Source: Chara braunii (Eukaryota > Streptophyta > Charophyceae > Charales > Characeae). Taken from it: 20,539 nt of DNA. Positions 1 through 7,667 of this stretch are shown here, piece by piece (the first letter of the stretch is position 1; the number at the start of each line of letters is the position of its first letter). The stretch lies in contig BFEA01000088.1 of NCBI GenBank assembly GCA_003427395.1, positions 329,785 through 350,323 of the forward strand, in the 5' to 3' direction. The translations under genes and the position numbers were made by a program. The notes beneath the pieces are model-generated. The model had not been told where the DNA came from, ran no database searches, and worked only from the letters and a program-made list of their open reading frames with translations.

Positions 1-3
<3 letters not shown>

Positions 4-49
<46 letters not shown>
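4..49. repeat. (CT)n microsatellite, start of window
   Basis: An uninterrupted CT dinucleotide run of about 23 units. A shorter CT run follows at 77-94. Such tracts are common upstream of plant genes and can bind GAGA-type (BBR/BPC) factors, but nothing here proves a regulatory role. Confidence 0.95.
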
Positions 50-53
<4 letters not shown>

Positions 54-76
54 GCGTCATCCCCTCGCTATCTTTG

Positions 77-94
77 TCTCTCTCTCTCTCTCTC
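77..94. repeat. Short (TC)n run
   Basis: An eight- to nine-unit TC run. It is the second of three CT-rich tracts upstream of the kinase gene. Confidence 0.85.
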
Positions 95-172
95 CCTTCC
101 AAGTGTGTGCCTGTTTCGATGACGGGATTCTGTTGTAGTCTTGGTCGCCTGCAACCCTGACATTGTGCTGTT

Positions 173-182
173 CTATTTATAG
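173..182 (+). promoter_or_regulatory. Candidate TATA element for the kinase gene
   Basis: The sequence CTATTTATAG is the only TATA-like motif seen in the otherwise GC- or CT-rich first kilobase. It lies about 810 bases upstream of the chosen kinase ATG and upstream of the third CT tract. That would imply a leader of roughly 780 bases or a leader intron. The call rests on the motif alone. Confidence 0.25.
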
Positions 183-364
183 CGCTTCGTCGGCGTAGCT
201 AACGTTTCTCTCGTCGTTGGTGGATTTCCCCTCTTTTTTGGCTCTGCGCCGTCTGCGGACCCCATTTGTTTTGCTGTTATTGCGCTTGTGGGGGCGGGAA
301 AGCTTTCTGATTTCTTTTTCGAATATCGAAGTGCACGAGATCTCTTCCTCTCTCCCTCTTTCTC

Positions 365-367
<3 letters not shown>

Positions 368-412
<45 letters not shown>
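368..412. repeat. (CT)n microsatellite in probable 5' leader
   Basis: About 22 CT units, downstream of the candidate TATA element and upstream of the kinase ATG, so it may be transcribed in the leader. It is complementary to the GA tract at 4122-4172 downstream of the same gene. Confidence 0.95.
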
Positions 413-415
<3 letters not shown>

Positions 416-554
416 ATCTCGCGGTTTTTTGTACTTGTTGGTGTTAATAGCGCTTGTGATTGCCTCCTTCGTTCCTGAAGATCGAGACCGTCGCTGCTGC
501 AGGCGCCAGTCGCTGGGTCGGCGTTGGAGGAAGGTCACCAACGACGACCAGGGT

Positions 555-572
555 ATGCTGTTGGTGGCTTGA
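555..572 (+). other. Short upstream ORF in the probable leader
   Basis: This is the only ATG I found between the candidate TATA element and the kinase ATG at 992. It opens a five-codon frame (MLLVA) closed by TGA. If the leader is transcribed through here, ribosomes would meet this ATG first and could lose or delay initiation at 992. The transcript start is not known, so this is a conditional call. Confidence 0.3.
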
Positions 573-601
573 GCGGTCGGCGGGTGCGCGCGTGCGGAAG
601 T

Positions 602-960
602 CGACCGTTCGGCGACCGGTCGGCTTTTGGTGACTTTTGGCGGGGCAAGCCGTCAGCTTTTGGGGGTGGACGACCGGTCGTTCGTGGCGCTCGCGTTGTC
701 GGCGGCGGGGCACGTCGATCAGGTCGGCTATTGGTTGGTGGCTTTTGGTCGGTCGGCGACCTATCGTCGGTGGTTGCGTTCTCGGAGACGGGGGATAGGT
801 CGGTTTTTGGCGGCTTGACCGGTCGGCGACCGACCGTTATTGCGTTTGCGTGATCGGCGGCGAGGACGTCGATAAGCGAGCAGGAGGAGAGGTCAGCTGC
901 TGGCGGCTTTTGGCAGGTCGGGGACCGAGCGTAGGTTGCGCTTGCCTTCTCGGGGCCGGT
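602..960 (+). repeat. Diverged tandem repeats in GC-rich leader (~155 bp period)
   Basis: Two units align along their length. The first runs about 671-794 and the second about 825-960. Matching landmarks are GCGTTGTCGGCGGCG at 693 with GCGTTTGCG-TGATCGGCGGCG at 842, and the ...GTTGCG..TTCTCGG blocks at 774-785 and 935-953. A partial third unit with GGTCGGCTTTTGG lies near 617-645. The short palindromic motif GGTCGGCGACC and close variants recur throughout. No coding frame here looks real. It is most simply an old local duplication in the promoter or 5' leader. Confidence 0.6.
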
Positions 961-991
961 GTGGAGTGTCTCTGTGTGTGTTTAGTTAAGA

Positions 992-3859
992 ATGATCGCA
1001 GGTCATCAGCAACTAGTCGCGCCTGGAACGGTGTGGTGGGCTGCAGCCGCTCTGATTAGCGTGTTTTCCATCAGCACGATGATGTTTGGTTGCGTGTCTT
1101 TCGGCTGGCGGAAGAAGAACCGCCACGTGCAAGAGGATGACCAGCCTTTCCCGCGCCTGCGCAAGCGCGCGGAAATCACGGGGCAGTCGGACCTGGAGGC
1201 CGGGCAGCAGCTGCGCCCCCAGGTGAGCGCAAAGATGGGCGCTTACGACCCCATACGCCGCGGAAACCGACTGTTGGAAGGGGGGAGGACCTCTCCGGCA
1301 CTGCCACGTGGCACCTATCTACTCAAGGACAGCGGGGGAGGAGGAGACAGAGCCAAGCCCCACGTTATCGCCAGTCGCACCGCGGCTGCCATCGACGGCC
1401 TGAAGCGGATCTCTAAACTCGAATTGCGTTATCATGATGTCATCAAAGCGACCAACAACTTCGATCCCAAGAGGCTGATCGGCCGGGGGGGATTCGGGTC
1501 GGTCTACAAGGGTGTGCTGCTCAACGGGCGGGTCGTCGCCGTCAAGCGAATGGATCGTGGCAATCATCATCTACACAGCATTCGGCAGATGGGAGGTGCT
1601 GATCGGCTGCTGCCAGATCAGCTCCTTTCGGAGCTGGAGGTTCTGGCCCGAGTCCAGAGCAAACACTTAGTCAATCTTGTTGGCTACGCGATAGGTGTGG
1701 GAGCGGGCGCGGGGGAGGACGACGCTGCATCGGCCATAGCCGCAGCCGCGGGGGAAAGAAAAAGCGAGCTCGTTCTCGTCTACGATTACATGCCTAACGG
1801 CTCTTTGTACGGTCACTTGCACGGCAAACACGCCGGCAATAACAGTCTGAACTGGACCACCAGACTCAAGATCGCCCTAGATGTCGCCCAGGGGATTAAT
1901 TACCTCCACCATATCTGCAAACCTCCCATCATCCACCGCGACATCAAGGCGGGAAACGTGCTTCTCAACAAGGAGTTCGTCGCCTGTGTTGCAGATTTCG
2001 GTCTTTCGAAGCTACTGGGCCACACGGAGATCGGACCCGATGGTCAAGCTCACGTGACGGACATGAGCAACGACGTGAAGGGCACGTTTGGCTACGTGGA
2101 CCCCACCTACATCCTGACACGTCAGATCGCGCCGAAGAGTGACGTGTACAGCTATGGCATCCTCTTGCTGGAGTTGCTGACGGGGAGAAAGCCGCTCGAT
2201 CAACTCACGCTTCCGATATCCGACGATGAGGAGGACGGGCCGGGGCGTCGGGTGGACGCTAGGGTCGGCTTGGCGGAGTGGGCGGTCTCCAGGATCGCCA
2301 AGGAGAAGGTGGATGAAATCATGGATCCGAAACTGGGGAGGCAATACGACAAGGAGGTGGCGCAGAGAGTGGGGGAGCTGGCGGTGTCTTGCGTGAATCC
2401 CGATCGGGAGTTGCGACCGGCCATGGCGCGGGTGGTGGCCATTCTCTCTCAGCTGATCAACTCCATGAGCAATCCGCACAACAACAGCAGCGGGGGGGCC
2501 AGGGGGGAAGGCGCGGCAGCTGCTGCGGGAGAGGTAGGTGGTGGGGGGGCGGAGGAGGACGCGGCCGGGAGGAAGCATCAGGCGCGCGGGGCAGCGGCGG
2601 ACGGTCCGCCATTGGCGATTATGCCGCCGCCGCCTGCTGCGCCGCCCTCGCCGACATCGCCGGCAGCGGGTGCGAAAGCGCCGCCGGCGGGTTTGTCGGC
2701 AGGAGCTATAACAAGTAGCCCGGCGACGAAAGCCGCCGCCGCAGCTGCGGAGGCGGCGGAGCCGCGAGCGGCGCCCGCGGGTGCCGGGGAGGGTTCGGAC
2801 GAAGACCCCTCAGCCGACAGGATGACCGGAAAGGTGGCAGTCGTTGTGCAATCTTCGGACGACGGCCAGGCAGGTCCCGGCGCAGGCGGTCGGGATCAGC
2901 GGACCAGTTTGACGCCCGTCGCGGTCGGGGTCGCCCACAGCGTGCATCCCGTCCATGCGCGGAAGGTCTTTGCGGTTCCGACCGATACTGCTGGTGCTGG
3001 TGGCGGCGCTGCCACGTCAGCAGGTGCTTCGCCTCGTGCTGATGTGGGTGCCATCGGCGAGTCCCGATCCTCGTCAGTCCCTGCCGTCGCGGTCAAACAA
3101 CACAAGGACCAAGGTGGAGAGAGGGGAGGAGGATCAGGAGGAGGGGATGCCATCCGCCGACGGAGTCTGGATAAGACAGCAACTACCGAGTCCAGCACCG
3201 TGTCTCATCAGCGCAGGAGCGAAGATGGGGGAGGAGGGGATTGTGTGGTAGACCGACATTACTTGGAGCCCTCAACAACACTTTCAGCGGCAGCAACAGC
3301 AGCAGCAGCAGGAGCGGGAGTAGCAGGAGGAGGGGGGAAGCCTCGACGAGGCGGCGATCCTGCAAATCAGATAGAGGACAAGATTCTGGCGGGGTCTTCT
3401 TCGTCGTTGTCAACAGCGTCGACTATATCTAGCTTTTCGAATGATGAAGAGGCAAGCTACCCTGCAGCGACAGCCACGTCTGCTGTTCGTCCGCGAGAAG
3501 CCGCTCCTCAGGGGTTGGCCGGCGAAGACTCCTCTGGAAGCAGCGATGGCGAATCTTCTGGTCCGTATAAGAATGGCAAGGACCGGTCGCACGATGAGGA
3601 GGGTGCAGGGGGGGGTGGAGGTTATCTCCCGTCGCCCTCCAAGGAGGAGGGAGGACAATCGACTCTTAAAACGCACAAGCTGGGCCATCCTACCGCGAAT
3701 GACGAGGCAGACAAACCTGCTAAGGTAAGTAATCCTGTGCTGAATCCGGTGTCAGCGGAGAAACAAGTGCCTGCGCAGCCGCAGCCGCCGCCGCAGCAGC
3801 AGCAAGACCGAGTTGTGAATGGAGAGGTGATGGGAAACATGGTTGTGGGAGAGACTTAG
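992..3859 (+). CDS. Receptor-like Ser/Thr kinase with N-terminal membrane anchor and long disordered tail
   Basis: The frame encodes 955 residues. Residues 1-13 are short and followed by a hydrophobic segment (about 14-37) and basic WRKKNR, which predicts a single-pass anchor with the kinase in the cytosol. The kinase domain (about 144-490) is complete. It has the Gly-loop GRGGFGS at 164-170, VAVK with Lys185, a helix-C Glu near 214-216, HRDIKAGN with Asp317 and Asn322, DFG at 335-337, GTFGYVDPTY at 364-373 and SDVYSYG at 383-389. The 'GYVDP.Y' activation segment is typical of plant RLK/Pelle kinases. About 20 Gly/Ala/Asp-rich residues are inserted between strands 4 and 5 (235-257). Residues ~495-955 are Ala/Gly/Ser/Pro-rich, ending in a PQPQPPPQQQQ stretch, with no fold recognised. 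No ectodomain is encoded. An acceptor-like TTTTCCATCAG (1063-1073) leaves open that upstream exons outside the window supply one. The ATG at 992 is the first in this frame. The subfamily and ligand are unknown. Confidence 0.88.
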   Translation: MIAGHQQLVAPGTVWWAAAALISVFSISTMMFGCVSFGWRKKNRHVQEDDQPFPRLRKRAEITGQSDLEAGQQLRPQVSAKMGAYDPIRRGNRLLEGGRTSPALPRGTYLLKDSGGGGDRAKPHVIASRTAAAIDGLKRISKLELRYHDVIKATNNFDPKRLIGRGGFGSVYKGVLLNGRVVAVKRMDRGNHHLHSIRQMGGADRLLPDQLLSELEVLARVQSKHLVNLVGYAIGVGAGAGEDDAASAIAAAAGERKSELVLVYDYMPNGSLYGHLHGKHAGNNSLNWTTRLKIALDVAQGINYLHHICKPPIIHRDIKAGNVLLNKEFVACVADFGLSKLLGHTEIGPDGQAHVTDMSNDVKGTFGYVDPTYILTRQIAPKSDVYSYGILLLELLTGRKPLDQLTLPISDDEEDGPGRRVDARVGLAEWAVSRIAKEKVDEIMDPKLGRQYDKEVAQRVGELAVSCVNPDRELRPAMARVVAILSQLINSMSNPHNNSSGGARGEGAAAAAGEVGGGGAEEDAAGRKHQARGAAADGPPLAIMPPPPAAPPSPTSPAAGAKAPPAGLSAGAITSSPATKAAAAAAEAAEPRAAPAGAGEGSDEDPSADRMTGKVAVVVQSSDDGQAGPGAGGRDQRTSLTPVAVGVAHSVHPVHARKVFAVPTDTAGAGGGAATSAGASPRADVGAIGESRSSSVPAVAVKQHKDQGGERGGGSGGGDAIRRRSLDKTATTESSTVSHQRRSEDGGGGDCVVDRHYLEPSTTLSAAATAAAAGAGVAGGGGKPRRGGDPANQIEDKILAGSSSSLSTASTISSFSNDEEASYPAATATSAVRPREAAPQGLAGEDSSGSSDGESSGPYKNGKDRSHDEEGAGGGGGYLPSPSKEEGGQSTLKTHKLGHPTANDEADKPAKVSNPVLNPVSAEKQVPAQPQPPPQQQQDRVVNGEVMGNMVVGET

Positions 3860-4118
3860 GCAGATGTCGGTGGGAACTTCGTAAAGACGGAAATTGTCAA
3901 CAGAGACATGGAGCAGACACGCTTGTCAGATGTTTCCCGATGCTGATTTTTTTTTTATCTGTAAATACCTATATAGGTCGATAACGCCACTTGTGCCGGA
4001 GGGAGTAGGTTGTCCTTCTCCCTCCTGCCTCTGCTTGTGAGAAGGACGCTACTTGTGCCGGCGGTCGTGTTTGCCTGCTGGTTTGCTCTGGGTTCGTTGG
4101 GAAAGGGGCAAGGGGGAG

Positions 4119-4121
<3 letters not shown>

Positions 4122-4172
<51 letters not shown>
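4122..4172. repeat. (GA)n microsatellite downstream of the kinase gene
   Basis: About 25 GA units. It falls in the 3' untranslated region or the candidate last intron of the kinase gene, and is the reverse complement of the CT tract at 368-412. Confidence 0.95.
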
Positions 4173-4176
<4 letters not shown>

Positions 4177-4246
4177 GAGGAGATTGGGAATCATTGGCAT
4201 GTAATAGGATGCAGTCGTCGTCTAGATGCTCACTCATTCCATAATG

Positions 4247-4266
4247 AGGAGAGAGAGAGAGAGAGG
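4247..4266. repeat. Second (GA)n run
   Basis: About nine GA units in the same flank as the longer GA tract. Confidence 0.85.
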
Positions 4267-4825
4267 GGGTGAGTTTTTTTTCAGTCGCTGAAAGGAGTGC
4301 TGGGGTAGCATGTGAACTGTTGTGTCCGCCTGTGCCGATGTTTGCTTCCGTTTTGCCCCTTCTCCCCCTCTAGGCTTGCTTTCTTAGACGCTTGGTGGGT
4401 TCGTCCTTAACGTCCGGCGTTCATCTTATCTGGGTTCTCGACCCTCGATCACCCGATCGATAGTGTGTTAATAATGGATCCCGAATCCCGATCTACTTTT
4501 CTTTCTCTGTTTGCAGTAGACGTGATTCGACACGTGATCTGACAGGATCATGGTCCGACGAGGCTTTCAATGTTTTATTGATTTTCCTTCATTCATCCAA
4601 CTGCTGCGGGTCACCGCATTCGTTGTGTCTAGTTTGTTTTCTTGTGTATGCCCGCGTCGCCGTGTTTTCTCAATTGCAGTTGCACAAGTGTGGTCGTTGT
4701 GGGTATCGAGTGATCAGTGATGAAGTTTTTTGTCCTTTCTGGGTTTTTTATTTTTTATTTTTTTATTTTATTTTTTATCGGTTTCTCTTGGTTTTTGTTT
4801 TCTTCGAACATTCAGTTCGTTTGTG

Positions 4826-4826
4826 G

Positions 4827-4858
<32 letters not shown>
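4826..4858. repeat. (GTT)n microsatellite
   Basis: Eleven GTT units within a T-rich non-coding stretch. A GTTGTTGTTG remnant near 4917-4927 and GTTTT repeats near 4954-4974 follow. Confidence 0.9.
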
Positions 4859-4859
<1 letters not shown>

Positions 4860-5014
4860 TTCTCAAAGTTGAACTTCAAATTACTCAATAACATTCGGAG
4901 GCCGGGGTCCTCCACTGTTGTTGTTGTTTCTGTGTGGTGGTGGTGGTACCTTTTTGTTTTGTTTTGTTTTGTTTGTGAAAGCTATGTTCTTCTCTCAATT
5001 TCGCCTCACACTAC

Positions 5015-6054
5015 GGACCTCGCCACACCTATCTCCAAAACAGCTATTTGGAGAGAAAAGGCATCGCCACACCAACTCCTGAAAATCGCAGTCAGAAAGA
5101 ATTTGGAGAGCTGTCAGAATGCTGTTCTCGGGAGTGCTCTCAACTGTGTGCCAAAGCACCAGATTTGAGGAGTGGTCCGAGGCTCCTCCGATGGAGCCTC
5201 GCCACACCTATCCCGAAAACGCAAAAACGTTTGAGAGCACTCCCGAATGCCGGAGATGTGAAAAAACCTTTCGAGAGGGCTCGTCGCCACACTGCGCTCT
5301 CCAAGGCGGCAGTCTCCAATTCGTCAGACGAGGCCCGACATTTTTTGGAGAGCGCAGACGACGGGTCTCACCACACCACTCAAGAAATGTGCAAAATGAG
5401 AATGAACTTCCCACTAGAACATGGCCAGATGCACCCTCCACATTTGTCTTTTTCACATTTCGAGAGTGGTGTGGCGAACCCAGACAAAACGGTGGCAACA
5501 GATGGTTGTCGGCCAAGGCGCACTCTCCAGTTCGGAGGAGCCTCGGACCACTCCTCAAATCCGGTGCTTTGCAGGCGGGGCGATCCACAAAGTTCGAGAG
5601 CACTCCCGAGAACCGCGTTCTGACCGCTCTCCAAATTCTTTCTGACTGCGATTTCGGGAGTTGGTGTGGCGATGCCACTTCTCTCCAAATTGCTGTTTTG
5701 GAGATAGGTGTGGCGAGGCCCCATTTCGGCCCCAAACTGGAGAGTGCGCCTCGGCTGACAACCATCTGTTGCCACCTTTTTGTCTGGGTTTGCCACACCA
5801 CTCTCGAAGTGTGGAAAAGACAAAAATGTGGTGGGTGCATCTGGCCATGTTCTAGCGGGAAGTTCATTCTCATTTTGCACATTTCGTCGTCTGCGCTCTC
5901 CAAAAAATGTCAGGCCTCGTCTGACGAATTGGAGAATGCCGCCTTGGAGAGCTTAGTGTGGCGATAAGCCCTCTTGAAAGGTTTTTATATATCTCCCGTG
6001 TTCGGGAGTGCTCCCAAACTTTTTTGCGGTTTCGGGATAGGTGTGGCGAGGCCC
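5015..6054. mobile_element. Composite TIR element with interleaved inverted halves (A B A' B')
   Basis: The outer ends match as inverted repeats: GGACCTCGCCACACCTATC at 5015 and its complement ending GGCGAGGCCC at 6054. The flanks are TAC at 5012-5014 and TAC at 6055-6057, a candidate 3 bp target duplication. Inside are four blocks: A (5015-5191), B (5194-5531), A' (5532-5721, reverse complement of A) and B' (5722-6054, reverse complement of B). B begins and A' ends with internal TIR copies. It is not a simple hairpin, because A/A' and B/B' pairings cross. I see no transposase frame; the open frames here read through the inverted repeats on both strands. It is a non-autonomous MITE or foldback type. 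The superfamily is not assignable by eye; a 3 bp duplication and GGGCC ends are loosely like PIF/Harbinger. Confidence 0.75.
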
Positions 6055-6183
6055 TACCTACCTACCACTAATCCTAATTGTAGGCATACGGGGAACCCGG
6101 TGGTACCATTTCGCAATTTGTGCGTGTCATCCTTGCACCGGTGACCTTTTTGTTATTTTTGAAAGGGCGACAGCCTTGACCGG
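6055..6183. other. Short spacer between transposon-derived elements
   Basis: No gene or clear element is seen. It contains TACGGGGAACCC (near 6085), which recurs near 6880 inside the SINE. It may therefore include a small piece of the same repeat family. Confidence 0.4.
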
Positions 6184-6346
6184 GGGCCAAGTCCCACTAG
6201 CAGTGTTGAACTACCTGAATGCCTGATCTGGACATGTTTGTGGAGACGTGCAGTTCAGAAAACTCAACACCATTTCTGCACATCTCGGCAAAAGCGTCCA
6301 GATTCCGGCATTGAGGTAGCTCAACGCTGCTAGTGGGACTTGGCCC
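6184..6346. mobile_element. Small MITE-like TIR element, family 2, copy 1
   Basis: About 163 bp. The left end, GGGCCAAGTCCCACTAG at 6184, is matched by the complementary CTAGTGGGACTTGGCCC ending at 6346. Complementarity extends some 45 bp inward with a few mismatches, through the CTACCT..AATGCC and TCTGGAC blocks. It has no coding capacity. No clear target duplication is visible. Confidence 0.8.
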
Positions 6347-6354
6347 TGGCCCCA

Positions 6355-6523
6355 GGGCTATGGTCCCACTAGGGAAGGGGATAGGATAGAAATCCTGAAT
6401 CTGGCTATATTGTATTGCAGAGATACAGAAAAGCAGTTCTTTCTCGATTTCCTGCTCCTGTCCTCAAACACGTCCAGATTCAGTCATTTAATCCGATGCT
6501 CTTTGCTAATGGGACCACGGCCC
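6355..6523. mobile_element. Small MITE-like TIR element, family 2, copy 2
   Basis: About 169 bp. GGGCTATGGTCCCACTAG on the left faces CTAATGGGACCACGGCCC on the right. Inner inverted blocks CTGAATCTGG and CCAGATTCAG also match. The ends resemble copy 1 at 6184-6346, which lies only 8 bp away, so the two are related. If the element is read as 6356-6522 the flanks are both CAG, a possible 3 bp duplication. Confidence 0.75.
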
Positions 6524-6536
6524 AGGTAAATCCTGA

Positions 6537-6723
6537 GGGCCTCGCCACACCAATGTCCAAACTGGAGTTTTAGACATTTTTTTGTCTTTGCCACGCACAG
6601 AGGGCATCGCCACACCACTGTCCAAATGTGCAAAATCAGAATGAACTTCCCAGTACAACATGGCCAGGTGCACCGGCCACAATTTTGTCTTTTTTACACT
6701 GCCAGATTGGTGTGGCCACGCCC
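6537..6723. mobile_element. Short member of the GGGCCTCGCCACACC TIR family
   Basis: About 187 bp, from GGGCCTCGCCACACCAAT to a right end whose complement is GGGCGTGGCCACACCAAT. Its second half (6601-6723) is homologous to part of block B in the composite element (5365-5482), including the CAGAATGAACTTCCCA and ACATGGCCAGGTGCACC stretches. It has no coding capacity and no clear target duplication. Confidence 0.7.
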
Positions 6724-6765
6724 ACACTGTAGAAGGAAAAATGTCCAAAACACTTCGACAGTAGT

Positions 6766-6779
6766 CAGAGAGCAAGTCT
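6766..6779. repeat. SINE target-site duplication, left copy
   Basis: CAGAGAGCAAGTCT at 6766-6779 is repeated exactly at 7241-7254. The two copies bracket the SINE, with the poly-T (poly-A tail on the minus strand) directly adjoining this copy. Confidence 0.9.
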
Positions 6780-7240
6780 TTTTTTTTTTTTTTTTTTTTT
6801 TTTTAAGCCCAACCAATTCAATTACCTGTCAAATCTGGACAGGANGGCCTNTCAGGCCTTTTTTATTGTCATTATAGTATTACGGGGAACCCCGTAGCAG
6901 CCACATCCGTGCTCAAGCCTCCAATGAGGGAACATGCGGGAGCTGCACCAACCAGCAGGTGTGATACCTGCTACAGCAGGTGGGCGATACCGGCTAGGGG
7001 TCAGCCGGTAGTGTCAGGACCGAGCTTCTTCGATGGGCCAGTCACTGTGCCTCCCCTCCGGTCCCCTCCCCCTATGAACATCAGCAGTCTCTGCTCAATG
7101 CCACTGGGGGGGACCAACGGCATATCTCTAGGTGGCAGGCGCCAAGCTTGCCCAGGAAGGTACATGAGGCCAATGGGGATTGAAACCAGGACCTCCTGAA
7201 TGCCACTTGCGCGCCTTACCAACTGAGCTAGGCCGCTGAC
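6780..7240 (-). mobile_element. tRNA-derived SINE
   Basis: A 461 bp minus-strand insertion flanked by a perfect 14 bp target duplication. The 5' head, read on the minus strand from 7240, is tRNA-like. Its A-box TAGCTCAGTTGG covers 7219-7230, and a near-consensus B-box within GGTTTCAATCCCC lies at 7175-7187, about 31 nt further on, as expected for an internal RNA polymerase III promoter. The 3' end is a ~25 base poly-A tail (poly-T at 6780-6804). The body contains CAGCAGGTG-type short repeats able to form hairpins. It encodes no protein and would depend on LINE enzymes for mobility. The shared 3' end, if any, with the neighbouring LINEs is not obvious apart from the poly-A. Bases 6845 and 6851 are ambiguous. 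Confidence 0.88.
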
Positions 7241-7254
7241 CAGAGAGCAAGTCT
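7241..7254. repeat. SINE target-site duplication, right copy
   Basis: An exact second copy of CAGAGAGCAAGTCT, directly adjoining the tRNA-like head of the SINE. Confidence 0.9.
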
Positions 7255-7263
7255 AATGTCTAT

Positions 7264-7664
7264 GGGCCTCGCCCCACCACTGTCGAAAATGTGATTTTCG
7301 ACAGTTCCTCTTCGCCACACAGGCTGTCGAAGTTGGAGACGAGAAGAAAATTTGCAAGTTGTCAGAGAATGCTTCTCGACACCTCCTGTCGAAAGTCGTT
7401 GAATCCCCAGCCTGCTACTCCGATGCTTTCGACACTCCTCGGCTGCGCCGTCGACTTCGCTTCGAAATTTGATGAGTAGGGGTAAGGTCGGGATGGACTG
7501 ATGCTTGTCGTACCCGTTCGTCTTTTTCCATCTTGCTTTCACAAGTGCGTGCACTCTACAGTGCTGTGTGGCGAAAGGGGGGCAAACTGTCGAATGGAGG
7601 CTGTCGAATTTGTTCTGACAGCCGTCGAATGTTTTGGCCTTTCGACTGTGGTGTGGCGAGGCCC
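7264..7664. mobile_element. ~400 bp member of the GGGCCTCGCCACACC TIR family (GTCGA type)
   Basis: The left end GGGCCTCGCCCCACCAC is matched by GTGGTGTGGCGAGGCCC at the right end. The flanks are TAT on both sides (7261-7263 and 7665-7667). Just inside the left end is an 11 bp perfect stem, CTGTCGAAAAT (7280-7290) against ATTTTCGACAG (7294-7304). GTCGA or TCGAC recurs about eleven times through the element. No transposase is encoded. Confidence 0.8.
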
Positions 7665-7667
7665 TAT

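Larger units (their letters stand above)
3725..4516 (+). other. Candidate 3' intron of the kinase gene
   Basis: AAG|GTAAGT at 3722-3730 is a consensus splice donor inside the open frame, in phase 0 after residue 911. A matching acceptor, a pyrimidine tract ending TTTGCAG, stops at 4516. The first bases after it are TAG, so splicing would end the protein at residue 911. Reading through would add 44 residues and end at 3859. Both forms are predictions from motif quality only. The GA microsatellites lie inside this interval. Confidence 0.4.
3860..5014. other. Kinase 3' flank: T-rich, microsatellite-bearing, no gene seen
   Basis: I see no credible coding frame here. The longest open frames only read through simple T-rich or GTT repeats. 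It holds two GA tracts, a GTT tract and a GTTTT run (about 4954-4974). A TGTAAA motif at 3960-3965 follows a ten-base T run and could be a poly(A) signal, but that is weak. Confidence 0.6.

Noticed and set aside
2012-2578. 188-codon minus-strand frame inside the kinase gene
   Set aside because: It is a shadow of the GC-rich kinase coding sequence on the other strand, where intact kinase motifs lie.
4578-5168. 196-codon frame resembling a membrane protein
   Set aside because: Hydrophobicity comes from T-rich simple repeats (GTT, GTTTT), and its end lies in a TIR element.
5048-5967. Long open frames on both strands between 5048 and 5967 (up to 282 codons)
   Set aside because: They run through inverted-repeat blocks of the TIR element. 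The same sequence is read on both strands and no protein motif appears.
7175-7240. Functional tRNA gene on the minus strand
   Set aside because: The A-box and a B-box-like sequence are present, but there are three extra bases before the A-box, the acceptor ends do not pair, and poly-A plus target duplications show a SINE head.
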